This document shows positions 39,094-48,405 of a DNA stretch of 64,000 nucleotides, piece after piece. This DNA comes from Clostridium gasigenes. Lineage in GTDB: Bacteria > Bacillota > Clostridia > Clostridiales > Clostridiaceae. The DNA lies in assembly GCF_900104115.1 (NCBI RefSeq), contig NZ_FNJM01000004.1:1-64000 (forward strand), in the 5' to 3' direction. Position 1 is the first letter of the stretch; each line of letters starts with the position of its first letter. A model generated the notes under the pieces. It worked only from the letters and a program-made list of their open reading frames with translations, ran no database searches and was not told the DNA's origin. A program made the position numbers and the translations under genes.

Positions 39094-41070
39094 ATGGAAA
39101 GCGAAGTTAAAAAATATCAGATGGTCAATATTATGAAGTTTATTTGTGCAATTTTAGTTATTACAATTCACACTTCGGCATTTAGGTCTTTAGGAGAAGG
39201 AGCAAATGCAACTTTAAGTTTAGTAATTGCAAGAATTGCAGTACCATTCTTCTTTATAGCAGCAGGTTATTTCTTCTATATGAAAATGGGAAGTAGAGAA
39301 GGTTATTTAAAGGGATATATTAAAAAACTATTAATTATATATGTAATAGTTAATAGTTTATATTTAGTTTTATTATTTCAAACGGCAACAAGTATGATTA
39401 ATGGAGGTTTTGGATATTTAAAAGCAATTTATGCAAATGGATTTGCACTAAGTCTTTGGTATTTTCCAGCATTAATTTTATCTATATCATTTGTTTATTT
39501 ATTTTTGAAGAAAAATTGGATAAGACCCTTAATAGGAATAAGTATAATTTTATTTGTAGTAGGTTTAATGGGAGATAGTTATTTTGGTTTAATTCAAGGA
39601 ACACCTCTAGAAGCTATAGTAAATGCATATAAATTTATATTTGATGCTACAAGAAATGGGTTGTGCGTTGGTGTACCATTTATAACAATAGGAGCTTTAA
39701 TAAATAAATATAGTTTAGATGTAAAGGTTAAAAAATCAATAATATTTATGGCAATATTTTCACTGATTCTTGGACTTGAAGCTTATACTTTAATTATAAA
39801 TAAAATACCAGCGGATTATAATATATATATTTCATTAGCATTGCTAGTGCCATTTATATTTATATGGGCATTAAAATGTAAAATAAATATAAGTGATAGA
39901 AATTCAAATCTTTTTAGGGATATGAGTCTTTGGATATATTGTGTTCATGAACTTATAATGATGAGTATGTTTAGGTATACAAGGTTTCTAGGGACTAATA
40001 GTGTTGTAAACTTTATAGTAGTAGCATTACTTTCGGTTTGTGTTGCATATTTTATTGCAAATAGGAGAGTTAAGCCAGAGGCAACAAATAAAAAGAAAGA
40101 GTTAACATTTGCAATTGGATCATTAGCATTAGCGATGTTGTTTATATTTGTTGGAGTAAAATTGAATTCAGCACCTCAGGGAGAAGGGAATCCATATGTA
40201 ATAAATGTTGCAGATGATGCACCAACTTCTAATATAGTGGGTCTATTATGGAAGATTTCGGATGAAGATAGCGGTATGTATTTATATGGGAATCCCATGA
40301 TTGGAACAAAAGATATGTATCCGCTAGCACCAGTTGTTGAAGAAGCATTTAAAAATTCGGAGGGATTACTTATACAATTTAATGATGCTGGCCTAGATGG
40401 AGAGAAACTTAGAAAAATAATGATGTATGAAGAGGGAGATTCTTTAGATAAACATATTACTCCTGAAGCTATGAAAATAATGGAGGAAAAAGTAGAGGAA
40501 CAAGGCGGTAATATAGATCAATATAAGAAGATAAGATCTAGGATTGGTAGTCAAATTATTATAACTAACAATATTAACAATGATAAATATTCACTAGTAT
40601 ATGGAATTGATGCTTATTTAAGTTATAGGGCTAAACAGCAAAAAAAACCTATAATAGGTATGGATGATATTTATGAATGTTGTATAGTGGATAACAATGT
40701 ATCTAATGAAGTAGAAGATGCATCCGTTAAGTTAATGCAATATAATGACAGGATGTCAGAAAAGTATTTAGAAGGATTAGACGCATGGAAAACAGGAGAT
40801 TCACAAAAAGTAGAAGAGTGTTTAGAGAATCCATATACTGTATCGGAAGAAGAAAAGGGAAATTTAAATAAGTTAACTGAAATAATAAGAGTGAATGATA
40901 AAATTATATTAACTAATCAAAATAAATTATATGAATCAAAAATAGATCAATATATGAAGGATAATAAAAATTACTTTATATCTATGTCAGTAGATTATAT
41001 TTTAGGTAAAGATGGAATAGCTAAAATGCTAGAAGATAAAGGTTATAAAGTTGAGAGAATAGAAAATTAG
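39094..41070 (+). CDS. Acyltransferase-3 membrane protein fused to a degenerate TraB/GumN-type domain
   Basis: A 658-residue fusion. Residues about 8-340 are an acyltransferase-3 domain: around ten membrane helices, His26 in the first (ITIHTSAF), the ARIAVPFFFIAAGY segment; such domains O-acylate surface polymers or sit in VanT-type proteins. After a further helix (about 345-360) an outside domain follows (about 383-656) that reads like TraB/GumN (Tiki-like) proteins: LLWKISDEDSGMYLYG, TKDMYPLAPVVEEAF, and at the end DYILGKDGIAKMLEDKGYKVERI. Both GxxH metal motifs are lost (GNPM at 399-402; SVDY at 632-635) and the usual EVD reads QFN. So it is probably a binding rather than a catalytic domain. 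Ribosome site GAGGGGG. Confidence 0.75.
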   Translation: MESEVKKYQMVNIMKFICAILVITIHTSAFRSLGEGANATLSLVIARIAVPFFFIAAGYFFYMKMGSREGYLKGYIKKLLIIYVIVNSLYLVLLFQTATSMINGGFGYLKAIYANGFALSLWYFPALILSISFVYLFLKKNWIRPLIGISIILFVVGLMGDSYFGLIQGTPLEAIVNAYKFIFDATRNGLCVGVPFITIGALINKYSLDVKVKKSIIFMAIFSLILGLEAYTLIINKIPADYNIYISLALLVPFIFIWALKCKINISDRNSNLFRDMSLWIYCVHELIMMSMFRYTRFLGTNSVVNFIVVALLSVCVAYFIANRRVKPEATNKKKELTFAIGSLALAMLFIFVGVKLNSAPQGEGNPYVINVADDAPTSNIVGLLWKISDEDSGMYLYGNPMIGTKDMYPLAPVVEEAFKNSEGLLIQFNDAGLDGEKLRKIMMYEEGDSLDKHITPEAMKIMEEKVEEQGGNIDQYKKIRSRIGSQIIITNNINNDKYSLVYGIDAYLSYRAKQQKKPIIGMDDIYECCIVDNNVSNEVEDASVKLMQYNDRMSEKYLEGLDAWKTGDSQKVEECLENPYTVSEEEKGNLNKLTEIIRVNDKIILTNQNKLYESKIDQYMKDNKNYFISMSVDYILGKDGIAKMLEDKGYKVERIEN

Positions 41071-41084
41071 AAAAATATTATTTT

Positions 41085-41124
41085 AAACCCTAATTATGAT
41101 ATTTAAAAATCGTAATTAGGGTTT
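41085..41124 (+). terminator. Terminator of the acyltransferase fusion gene
   Basis: AAACCCTAATTATGAT pairs with ATCGTAATTAGGGTTT. Confidence 0.8.
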
Positions 41125-41129
41125 AGGTC

Positions 41130-41182
41130 ATCGTAAAACAAATAACAGACCAACATCTTTGGTCTGTTATTTGTTTTATAAT
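41130..41182. repeat. Dispersed nested hairpin family member, copy L, between convergent genes
   Basis: AAAACAAATAACAGACCA pairs with TGGTCTGTTATTTGTTTT, loop ACATCTT. Inner stem and A/T tracts match the family, with ACAGAC/GTCTGT in place of ATAGAC/GTCTAT (covarying). The outer arms are weak. Confidence 0.7.
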
Positions 41183-41209
41183 AGCTAAGTCATTTTTTGA
41201 AATATATTA

Positions 41210-42559
41210 TTAGGAACACTTCTTTTTATTTGCAAAAGGAGCAGCAACTAAAATTCCAAATAAGAATGAAAAGATAAGTATTGAGTATTTATCATGGAAA
41301 AATACAGTTATATTTCCATAAGATGAATCTTTAATTTTTGCTTCAACAATGGTATAAACACTATCAATTGCATCAGTGTTTATAAATTCAACTTTATCAT
41401 TTGGTGTATGGATCTTAGTCATATCACTATGACAGAAACTTAAAGCATCTAACCCTGCATTTGTAAAACTTGCATGGTCACTTGAATCTTTATATTCAAT
41501 TTCATAAGGTGTATCGTATTTTTTTGAAAGTTTTTCTACAGATTTAAGAAGTTTAGAATCTGTATCCTTAGCTTTTTCACCAAGCATAAAGGTAATAGGG
41601 TAATTTTCACTACCTATCATATCAAAGTTAATTACCTCCGCTCCTTCTAGCTTATCTTTATTGGTTTCGGCAAATTTTTTAGAACCTAGAAGTCCGAATT
41701 CTTCTGCATTTAATGCAACAAAAATAATATCACGTTTAGGTTTCGCATAGGTTGAGAGACTTCTTTGAAGCTCTAACATAAAGGAGGTGCCTGAAGCGTT
41801 ATCTAGTGCTCCGTTATAAGTGTTTCCTAAACCATCAGTGCCTAAATGATCATAATGTGATGTAATAACAAGTGGTGGCAACTTAGAGTTAGATCCCTTA
41901 AGTACACCAACAATGTTAGAAATAGTTTTTTCTTCAGTAGTAAATGGTACGTGGACAGAAACATCTAAACCAGCACGAACAGAATCTAAGATTTTATTAT
42001 AAGTATTAGTATTAATCATAATTGCCATATTATAAGGAAAGTCACTCATAAAAGAACTTCTAAATGAGAAATCATTATCTTTGGCAACATAGAATAGATA
42101 CTTCTCTGCATCAGTAGTAATAACTTCAATAGAATTAGTATTAATGTTTACAGTATCACTTTGGGAAAAAGTAACAGAATTTTTTTTGAAATTAAGCATA
42201 TCTTCCTTAAAATCAACTCCATATTTAAGATCTTCAATAACAATACCATTAGAAGAAATAGTTAGGTAAGGTATGGTATTTGTTTTAATAGGACATAGGG
42301 TAGTGAAGTCCTCACTGTAAGTTTCGTTTAAGGGAACAAGCTTAGAATCCGTAAAGCTTTTTCTAATTAATTCACCAATTAACAAATTCTCATTACTTCC
42401 AGGTAACCGACCAGCATAGTTATATGAAGATAAGTTAGCTACCTCTTCTTTTACTTTATTTGAGTCAAAGGATGAATATGTAAAATTAAAAAATAGTGAA
42501 ACAGCTAATAATACAAATGAAATTAGTAAAGAAAAACAATACAAAAGTTTTTTCTTCAT
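41210..42559 (-). CDS. Exported M28-family metallopeptidase
   Basis: A 449-residue zinc aminopeptidase-type enzyme. N-terminal signal or anchor helix (about 5-25), a PA-like insert, then the M28 domain with metal ligands in VITSHYDHLG, NGALDNASG, ALNAEEFGLLG, INFDMIGS and DSSDHASF. A second membrane helix near the C-terminus (ILIFSFLFGILVAAPFA) and a short basic Cys-bearing tail suggest it is anchored at both ends, with the catalytic domain outside. Substrate unknown. It converges with the acyltransferase fusion gene. Confidence 0.88.
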   Translation of the reverse strand: MKKKLLYCFSLLISFVLLAVSLFFNFTYSSFDSNKVKEEVANLSSYNYAGRLPGSNENLLIGELIRKSFTDSKLVPLNETYSEDFTTLCPIKTNTIPYLTISSNGIVIEDLKYGVDFKEDMLNFKKNSVTFSQSDTVNINTNSIEVITTDAEKYLFYVAKDNDFSFRSSFMSDFPYNMAIMINTNTYNKILDSVRAGLDVSVHVPFTTEEKTISNIVGVLKGSNSKLPPLVITSHYDHLGTDGLGNTYNGALDNASGTSFMLELQRSLSTYAKPKRDIIFVALNAEEFGLLGSKKFAETNKDKLEGAEVINFDMIGSENYPITFMLGEKAKDTDSKLLKSVEKLSKKYDTPYEIEYKDSSDHASFTNAGLDALSFCHSDMTKIHTPNDKVEFINTDAIDSVYTIVEAKIKDSSYGNITVFFHDKYSILIFSFLFGILVAAPFANKKKCS

Positions 42560-42670
42560 AAAAAATCCCCTCCCAATTAATAGTTTTATTTATTAAATAC
42601 TATTAATTGAGGATGCGGATTATGATTAAATATTTATTATTAGGTTGTACATATTGAAAAAATAAGATAA

Positions 42671-43003
42671 TTACCCCTTTTTATAAACTAAAGATATTAA
42701 ACTAAAAACTATAGCAAATAGTAATGAAACATAAATAAATATATTTAAAGATTTATTTACAATGGCAAAAACTCCACCAACGATGGTGCAAAATAAAATC
42801 ACTCCATTTATAAACCGTGCAAGACCTGATTTGTTAGTCACAAGTTGTTTCATAGACGTCATAAGAATCAATATTAGAGTTAAAAATACAAGGACGTTCT
42901 TTAATGTACCTGAAAATTGAATAACATAATATTCATTTAGGACTAAAAAAACCACAAACATTATAAGAAATATACTTAAGATTTTATCAATAACTTTATC
43001 CAT
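42671..43003 (-). CDS. Small membrane protein of unknown function
   Basis: A 110-residue protein made almost wholly of four hydrophobic helices with a short basic C-terminus (VYKKG). No family recognised. ATG 43003 is preferred, with GGGTGG upstream; an in-frame TTG 12 bp earlier overlaps that site. It lies 111 bp upstream of the M28 peptidase gene on the same strand, with a small hairpin (ATTAATAGTTT...AATACTATTAAT) between. Confidence 0.65.
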   Translation of the reverse strand: MDKVIDKILSIFLIMFVVFLVLNEYYVIQFSGTLKNVLVFLTLILILMTSMKQLVTNKSGLARFINGVILFCTIVGGVFAIVNKSLNIFIYVSLLFAIVFSLISLVYKKG

Positions 43004-43115
43004 ACTACCACCCAAATGTAAAATTTTAACAACTACATTATACTATAATAAGTAACATAATATCAAGAGTATTTATAGAAACATAATATATAGTTTCTAG
43101 TTGTTTTGAAAACTT

Positions 43116-43184
43116 AGAGCACTGAAAAAATAACAAGCCAATATACACCACATAGTGACTTGTTATTTTTTTATATAGCTCTAA
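43116..43184. repeat. Dispersed nested hairpin, copy M, between divergent genes
   Basis: AGAGCACTGAAAAAATAACA with inner stem AATAACAAG...CTTGTTATT and right arm TTTTTTATATAGCTCT. It lies between two genes that point away from each other, so here it cannot be an end-of-gene terminator. Confidence 0.75.
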
Positions 43185-43208
43185 TTTAAATATATAATTG
43201 AATTCACT

Positions 43209-43236
43209 TGTATTATTTGTAAAAAATATTATAATT
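43209..43236 (+). promoter_or_regulatory. Probable sigma-A promoter of tex
   Basis: TTGTAT, 16-bp spacer, TATAAT, 45 bp before the tex start. Confidence 0.6.
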
Positions 43237-43281
43237 ATAATAGCATTATGTAAAATTTCAGGTCAAGTTTAGGAGGATAAA

Positions 43282-45456
43282 ATGGTAAATATAGAAGAAA
43301 AAATTGCGAAAGAGCTTAGTATTAAACTAAGTCAAGTAGAAAATGTTATAAATTTATTAGATGATGGGAATACAGTTCCGTTTATATCTAGATATAGAAA
43401 GGAGCAAACTGGAGACTTAACTGATGAGGTTTTAAGAAATTTTCAAGAAAGATTAAATTATCTTAGAAATTTAAAAGATAGAAAAGATAATGTTATAAGA
43501 TTAATAGATGAGCAAGGAAAGTTAACAGAAGAATTAACTAAATCATTAGAAAAAGCAGATACTCAGGCAGAGGTAGAAGATATATATAGACCTTATAAGC
43601 AAAAGAAAAGAACTAAGGCTACAATTGCTTTAGAAAAAGGTTTGAAACCTTTAGCTGAATTAATTATGAATGGAGAATTTAAAGAAGAAATAACTTTAGA
43701 AGCTAGCAAGTATATTAATGAAGAAAAAGGGGTTATTACTTATAGTGATGCAATTCAAGGATCTTTAGATATTGTTGCAGAAGCAATATCAGAAGAGGCT
43801 AAATATAGAAAATGGATTAGAGAATTAGTTTTAAGAGATGGAAAAATAGAATCTAAGGGATCTAGTGATACTCCAACTGCTTTTGAAATGTATTATGAAT
43901 ATAGTGAAGATGTAAAAAGCATACCAGCACATAGAATTTTAGCTATAAATAGAGGAGAAAAAGAAAAAATACTTTCAGTTAAAATAACTATGGGGGAAGA
44001 TAGGATAATAACATATCTTCAAAGAAATGTTTTAAAGGGTAATTCTATTACTGATGAATATTTAGAAACTGCAATAAGAGATTCTTTAAAAAGATTAATT
44101 TATCCGTCTATTGAAAGAGAAGTAAGAAATGAACTTACAGACATCGGAGAACAAGGTGCTATAAAAATCTTTAAAGAAAATCTTAAAGCATTACTTATGC
44201 AACCTCCGATTAAAGGGAAGGTTGTTATGGGATACGATCCTGGGTTTAGGACAGGATGTAAAGTTGCTGTTTTAGATAATACAGGTAAGTTTTTAGATAA
44301 GGCGACAGTTTATCCAACTATGCCAAGAAATGATACCCAAGGAACTAAAAGAATTTTAAAAGAATTAGTTAATAAATATAATGTAGATGTTATTTCTATT
44401 GGGAATGGTACTGCATCAAGAGAATCTGAAGAAGTAATTTCAGAAATGTTATCAGAAATTAAAAATGAAAATGGAAAAGAATTAGCTTACGTTATAGTTT
44501 CAGAAGCTGGGGCTTCTGTTTATTCTGCATCAGAACTTGCAACTAAGGAGTATCCTGACTTAGATGTAACTATAAGAGGTGCTATTTCAATAGGTAGAAG
44601 ACTTCAAGATCCTATGGCAGAGCTTGTTAAAATTGACCCTAAGGCTATTGGCGTAGGTCAATACCAACATGATGTAACTGCAAAGAGGTTAGAAGAGTCC
44701 TTAGCTGGGGTTGTTGAAGATTCGGTAAATAAGGTAGGAGTAGATTTAAACACTGCTACACCTTCACTTTTAACTCATATAGCAGGTGTTAATGTAGCTA
44801 TAGCAAATAATATTGTGGCTTACAGAGATGAAGTTGGAGAATTTAAAAGTAGAAAAGAACTTTTAAAGGTTAAAAGATTAGGACAAAAAGCATATGAACA
44901 ATGTGCTGGGTTCTTAAGGGTTATGGAAAGCCGCGAGCCCCTTGATAACACATCTGTTCATCCTGAATCCTATAAAGTAGCTACAAAACTAATGGAGTTA
45001 CTTGGATATTCAAAAGCAGATTTGAAAAATAGAAAACTAAATGATATAGAAGAAAAAGTTAATGAAAAAGGATTAAATAATTTACTTAAGGAATTAGAAG
45101 TTGGTGAACCTACTCTTAAGGATATAATTAAGGAAATACAAAAACCAGGAAGAGATCCAAGAGAGGGAATGCCAAAACCAATATTAAAAACAGGAGTAAT
45201 TGATTTAAAAGATTTAACTCCAGGAATGGTGTTAATGGGAACAGTTAGAAATGTTTCTGATTTTGGAGCATTTGTTGATATTGGAGTCCACCAGGACGGC
45301 CTTGTTCATAAAAGTCAAATGGCTAACAAATTTGTAAAACATCCTTTAGATATAGTAAAGGTTGGAGATGTTATAAAGGTTAGCATTATGGAAGTTGACT
45401 CTAAGAGAAAAAGAATTTCTCTTTCAATGAAAGATATAAAAGAACAAGAAGCATAA
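43282..45456 (+). CDS. tex: Tex-family S1 RNA-binding protein
   Basis: A 724-residue Tex/YdcI protein. N-terminal helical Tex region (IAKELSIKLSQVENVINLLDDGNTVPFISRYRKE), YqgF-like domain (GYDPGFRTGCKVAVLD), helix-hairpin-helix (GVDLNTATPSLLTHIAGV) and a C-terminal S1 domain (GMVLMGTVRNVSDFGAFVDIGVHQDGLVHKSQM). Such proteins bind nucleic acid and affect transcription and RNA turnover; the exact task is not fixed. Ribosome site AGGAGG. Confidence 0.96.
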   Translation: MVNIEEKIAKELSIKLSQVENVINLLDDGNTVPFISRYRKEQTGDLTDEVLRNFQERLNYLRNLKDRKDNVIRLIDEQGKLTEELTKSLEKADTQAEVEDIYRPYKQKKRTKATIALEKGLKPLAELIMNGEFKEEITLEASKYINEEKGVITYSDAIQGSLDIVAEAISEEAKYRKWIRELVLRDGKIESKGSSDTPTAFEMYYEYSEDVKSIPAHRILAINRGEKEKILSVKITMGEDRIITYLQRNVLKGNSITDEYLETAIRDSLKRLIYPSIEREVRNELTDIGEQGAIKIFKENLKALLMQPPIKGKVVMGYDPGFRTGCKVAVLDNTGKFLDKATVYPTMPRNDTQGTKRILKELVNKYNVDVISIGNGTASRESEEVISEMLSEIKNENGKELAYVIVSEAGASVYSASELATKEYPDLDVTIRGAISIGRRLQDPMAELVKIDPKAIGVGQYQHDVTAKRLEESLAGVVEDSVNKVGVDLNTATPSLLTHIAGVNVAIANNIVAYRDEVGEFKSRKELLKVKRLGQKAYEQCAGFLRVMESREPLDNTSVHPESYKVATKLMELLGYSKADLKNRKLNDIEEKVNEKGLNNLLKELEVGEPTLKDIIKEIQKPGRDPREGMPKPILKTGVIDLKDLTPGMVLMGTVRNVSDFGAFVDIGVHQDGLVHKSQMANKFVKHPLDIVKVGDVIKVSIMEVDSKRKRISLSMKDIKEQEA

Positions 45457-45463
45457 AAAAATG

Positions 45464-45492
45464 TTGCAAAAAATTATAAACATACATATAAT
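45464..45492 (+). promoter_or_regulatory. Sigma-A promoter of the FMN riboswitch-ribU unit
   Basis: TTGCAA, 17-bp spacer, TATAAT; the aptamer begins about 20 bp downstream. Confidence 0.75.
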
Positions 45493-45510
45493 AAAAGTAT
45501 AATTAAATAA

Positions 45511-45722
45511 TATCTTCAGGGCGGGGCGTGAATCCCCACCGGCGGTAAAGCCCGCGAGCTAGAAATAGCAGATTCGGTTAAACTCCGAAGCCGACAGTAT
45601 AGTCTGGATGAAAGAAGGTAAAGGTTAGAGTTTTATTTAAGTGTATTTATAATGCAATATAAATAAACCTATTTCTTTGTGTATTTTAAGCCCTGATGTA
45701 TTCATACATCAGGGCTTTTTTA
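45511..45722 (+). ncRNA. FMN riboswitch (RFN element) controlling ribU
   Basis: The RFN core is complete: ATCTTCAGGGCGGGGCGTGA, AATCCCCACCGGCGGTAAAG, CCCGCGAGC, AGATTCGGTTAAACTCCG, AAGCCGACAGTATAGTCTGG and ATGAAAGAAGG, at about 45512-45620. The expression platform ends in a strong terminator, AAGCCCTGATGTA with TACATCAGGGCTT and T-run (45688-45722). FMN binding should end transcription before the riboflavin transporter gene. Confidence 0.96.
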
Positions 45723-45780
45723 ATGCATAAAATAAGTAACCTATACCCCAGGGGATAAACTTTTGGGAGGAGAGAAAACA

Positions 45781-46359
45781 ATGAAGAATGAAAGCAAAAA
45801 ATTAGACGTAAACAAATGTATCAAAATCTCACTACTAGGGGCGATATCAGTAATACTTATGTATTTTGATTTTCCAGTAATACCAATGTTTCCATGGCTT
45901 AAAATTGATTTAAGCGATGTACCAGCATTAATGGGGGCATTTGCTTTTGGACCTATGACAGGAATTGTTATAGAGGGATTAAAAAATATATTAATATTAA
46001 TAGTAAAGGGAACTGGAACAGCTTTTGTTGGAGAAATAGCAAACTTTATAATAGGAATATCCTTAATTGCACCAACCGCATATATATATAATAGAAATAA
46101 AAGTAGAAAAACTGCATTAATAGGTATGACAGTAGGGTTTGTATCTGTTCAAATAGCCGGAATAATAACAAATGTTTATTTCTTATTACCAGCCTTCGGA
46201 ATGCAAATGGATAAAGTTCAAACACTTCAATATGTAACAGTTGGATTATTACCATTTAACGGAATAAAAGCTGTATTAGTATTTGCAATTACCTATGTTT
46301 TATATAAAAAAGTATCAAGAGCAATATTTAAAGTGGAGCCTGCCTTAGATCGAAAGTAA
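45781..46359 (+). CDS. ribU: Riboflavin ECF transporter S component
   Basis: A 192-residue protein with five to six membrane helices, the S-component signature (LKIDLSDVPALMGAFAFGPMTGIVIEGLKN) and basic C-terminus. It binds riboflavin and works with the shared EcfA/A'/T module encoded elsewhere. ATG 45781 is set by GGGAGGAG 8 nt upstream. FMN riboswitch upstream confirms the substrate. Confidence 0.95.
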   Translation: MKNESKKLDVNKCIKISLLGAISVILMYFDFPVIPMFPWLKIDLSDVPALMGAFAFGPMTGIVIEGLKNILILIVKGTGTAFVGEIANFIIGISLIAPTAYIYNRNKSRKTALIGMTVGFVSVQIAGIITNVYFLLPAFGMQMDKVQTLQYVTVGLLPFNGIKAVLVFAITYVLYKKVSRAIFKVEPALDRK

Positions 46360-46385
46360 AAGAAAGGTTAGTTTTTTAGAAAAAT

Positions 46386-46445
46386 TTAGGCATCTTTAAA
46401 AAATATACTAGCAGATAGACTAGTTATTTTTTGAAGATGCCTTAT
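46386..46445. repeat. Dispersed nested hairpin, copy N, between convergent ribU and rimI
   Basis: TTAGGCATCTTTAAAAAATA, inner TACTAGCAG/TAGACTAGTTA, right arm TTTTTTGAAGATGCCTTA. The outer stem GGCATCTT/AAGATGCC differs from the consensus but pairs perfectly: a clear compensatory change. Confidence 0.85.
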
Positions 46446-46482
46446 TTTAGAAAAAATTAAATATAAGAAAAAATTATGCGCA

Positions 46483-46929
46483 TTAAAAGTCGTATTTTTG
46501 CATTAAAATAGCATCTTCGCTATTACCATAATAGTTTTTTCGAAGACCTGTTTCTTTAAAACCAAGTTTTTTGTAAAGATTTTGAGCGATTAAGTTTGAA
46601 CGCCTAACCTCTAAATTAAAAATTGTACAATCTAAATCTATACAAAGAGTTAAAACTGAATTTAATAATTCACTTGCAATGTTATTACGTCTATAATCTG
46701 GATGAACGCCGATATTAGTTATATCTCCAATATCAGTTATAATCCATACACCTATAAATCCGACTACGTTGCCAGTTTCAATATCCTTTGCAACTATATA
46801 TTTAGCCAAAGGATTACTTAGTTCGGATTCAACTGATGCTTTAGACCAAGGTAGAGAAAAACAAATTTTACTAATTTCAAAAACTCCATCTATGTCACTG
46901 GTAGTCATTAGGTTATAAGTTATTTTCAT
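46483..46929 (-). CDS. rimI: Ribosomal protein S18-alanine N-acetyltransferase (RimI-like)
   Basis: A 148-residue GNAT enzyme with acetyl-CoA motif IGVHPDYRRNNIASELL and the RimI region LEVRRSNLIAQNLYKKLGFKETGLRKNYY. It overlaps the end of tsaB by 17 bp, the usual tsaE-tsaB-rimI order. Its true target in clostridia is untested. Confidence 0.93.
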   Translation of the reverse strand: MKITYNLMTTSDIDGVFEISKICFSLPWSKASVESELSNPLAKYIVAKDIETGNVVGFIGVWIITDIGDITNIGVHPDYRRNNIASELLNSVLTLCIDLDCTIFNLEVRRSNLIAQNLYKKLGFKETGLRKNYYGNSEDAILMQKYDF

Positions 46930-47629
46930 TTTTTAATGCCATCCTTTTTTCAAGCTCTCTTTCAGCTAGAGGTTTTTTTAAGTAAAGAGGAGATGAATTC
47001 ACATCATCATATTTTCCTTCTAATAAAAGTTTTAATCCAAGTTCACCAAGAGATGAAGCACGAACTAAACTTAGATGATTAGGAGCAAATAAAGCATTAG
47101 GTAGATGTTCTTGAAGGTAAGATTTATACTTAATAAGACCATCACCTGTGAATAATATTTTTTCGCTTTTTTCTTTTAGTAAAGAAACTAATTCTTCTAA
47201 ATCAAGAGCACAATAATCTATTAAAGGATTTAAGGTTCCATTTTCATTTTTATAAAGACAGGTATAAACACTATCTCTTAAAGCATCCATTATTGGACAT
47301 ATTATTCCGTCAAAGTTTATTGACGAGTAAGCTAAAGCATCTAAACTTGAAACACCTATATAGGGTTTGGATGTCCCAAAGCTTAAACCTTTTATTGTTG
47401 CCATACCAATTCGGAGTCCGGTAAAAGAACCAGGTCCTTTTGAAATAACAAAACCATCAACTTCATCAATATCAATGTTGTTATCTTTTAGAAGCATTTC
47501 AACAATGTTCATTATAAGTACTGAATGTTCGCGCTTATTATTTATAACATATTCAGAAAGTAGGCAATCATCTCTTAAGAGAGCACAAGTTGCAACAGAA
47601 GATGATGAATCTATACTTAAAACTATCAT
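46913..47629 (-). CDS. tsaB: tRNA t6A synthesis protein TsaB
   Basis: A 238-residue ASKHA-fold protein (MIVLSIDSSSSVATCAL; DGFVISKGPGSFTGLRIGMATIKGL) that scaffolds the TsaB-TsaD-TsaE complex transferring the threonylcarbamoyl group to tRNA. tsaD is not in the window; the first-step enzyme YwlC is. It overlaps tsaE by four bases (ATGA), so translation is coupled. Confidence 0.96.
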   Translation of the reverse strand: MIVLSIDSSSSVATCALLRDDCLLSEYVINNKREHSVLIMNIVEMLLKDNNIDIDEVDGFVISKGPGSFTGLRIGMATIKGLSFGTSKPYIGVSSLDALAYSSINFDGIICPIMDALRDSVYTCLYKNENGTLNPLIDYCALDLEELVSLLKEKSEKILFTGDGLIKYKSYLQEHLPNALFAPNHLSLVRASSLGELGLKLLLEGKYDDVNSSPLYLKKPLAERELEKRMALKNENNL

Positions 47630-48087
47630 ATTTTCAGCTCCTTTATATAGTTATATTTGTCGCCGTAGGCAATTATAGTTATTTTTCTAAAATTTTCATC
47701 AATATTTAAATCTTTTTCAATATTGATATGTAAATATTCTCTAGGTAATATTTCTTCGATATAATTTGCCCATTCAATAATTGAAACAGCATCAGAAAAA
47801 ATATAATCATCAAATCCTATAGCACATATTTCATCAGGATCATTAACTCTATAAACATCAAAATGGAATAGCTTTAATCGGCCTGTATCATATTCATTAA
47901 CTATTGTAAAAGTCGGACTTGTAATATGATCATCTATGTTTAAACCTTTTGCAATTCCTTTAGTAATATGAGTTTTCCCAGTTCCTAAATCTCCTGTTAA
48001 GCAAATAATATCACCGCTATTTAAAAGCTTACCAATATTAAAGCCAAGAACTGTAGTTTTTTCAACACTATCAACATGGAAATACAT
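47626..48087 (-). CDS. tsaE: tRNA t6A synthesis ATPase TsaE
   Basis: A 153-residue ATPase with Walker A TGDLGTGKTHITKGIA, SPTFTIVNEYDTGRLKLFHFDVYR and IIEWANYIEEILP. It drives turnover of the t6A complex. ATG 48087 is chosen from AAAGGAGC nine bases upstream; longer frames from 48135 lack a ribosome site. First gene of the tsaE-tsaB-rimI operon. Confidence 0.95.
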   Translation of the reverse strand: MYFHVDSVEKTTVLGFNIGKLLNSGDIICLTGDLGTGKTHITKGIAKGLNIDDHITSPTFTIVNEYDTGRLKLFHFDVYRVNDPDEICAIGFDDYIFSDAVSIIEWANYIEEILPREYLHINIEKDLNIDENFRKITIIAYGDKYNYIKELKI

Positions 48088-48405
48088 AAATGAAAGCTCC
48101 TTTCTAAATAATGAATATTTAAATTTAATACTCATAAAATCTTGCTTATTATATTCTATCTAAAAATAGAGTAAAAGAAAAGAAAATATTATAAATGTTA
48201 ATAATACTTTTATATTGATAAAATGTAAAAAGTAAGTTAGAATTATATAGAAATTCAATTTTGTAATAAAAAGTAAATTTTATTAGCATGATAATTAAAT
48301 TTGTAATATTATTATTTTAGTGATATTATAATAAATTGTTATAATGAATTAATATACTTTATAAAGAGTAAGAGAGGACAAGGATATTTCCTTGGGTGAG
48401 ATAGT

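Noticed and set aside
48136..48405. Region between tsaE and the ZnuA-like gene searched for a small gene or riboswitch
   Set aside because: Only AT-rich sequence with possible promoter boxes; no stable stem or coding frame.
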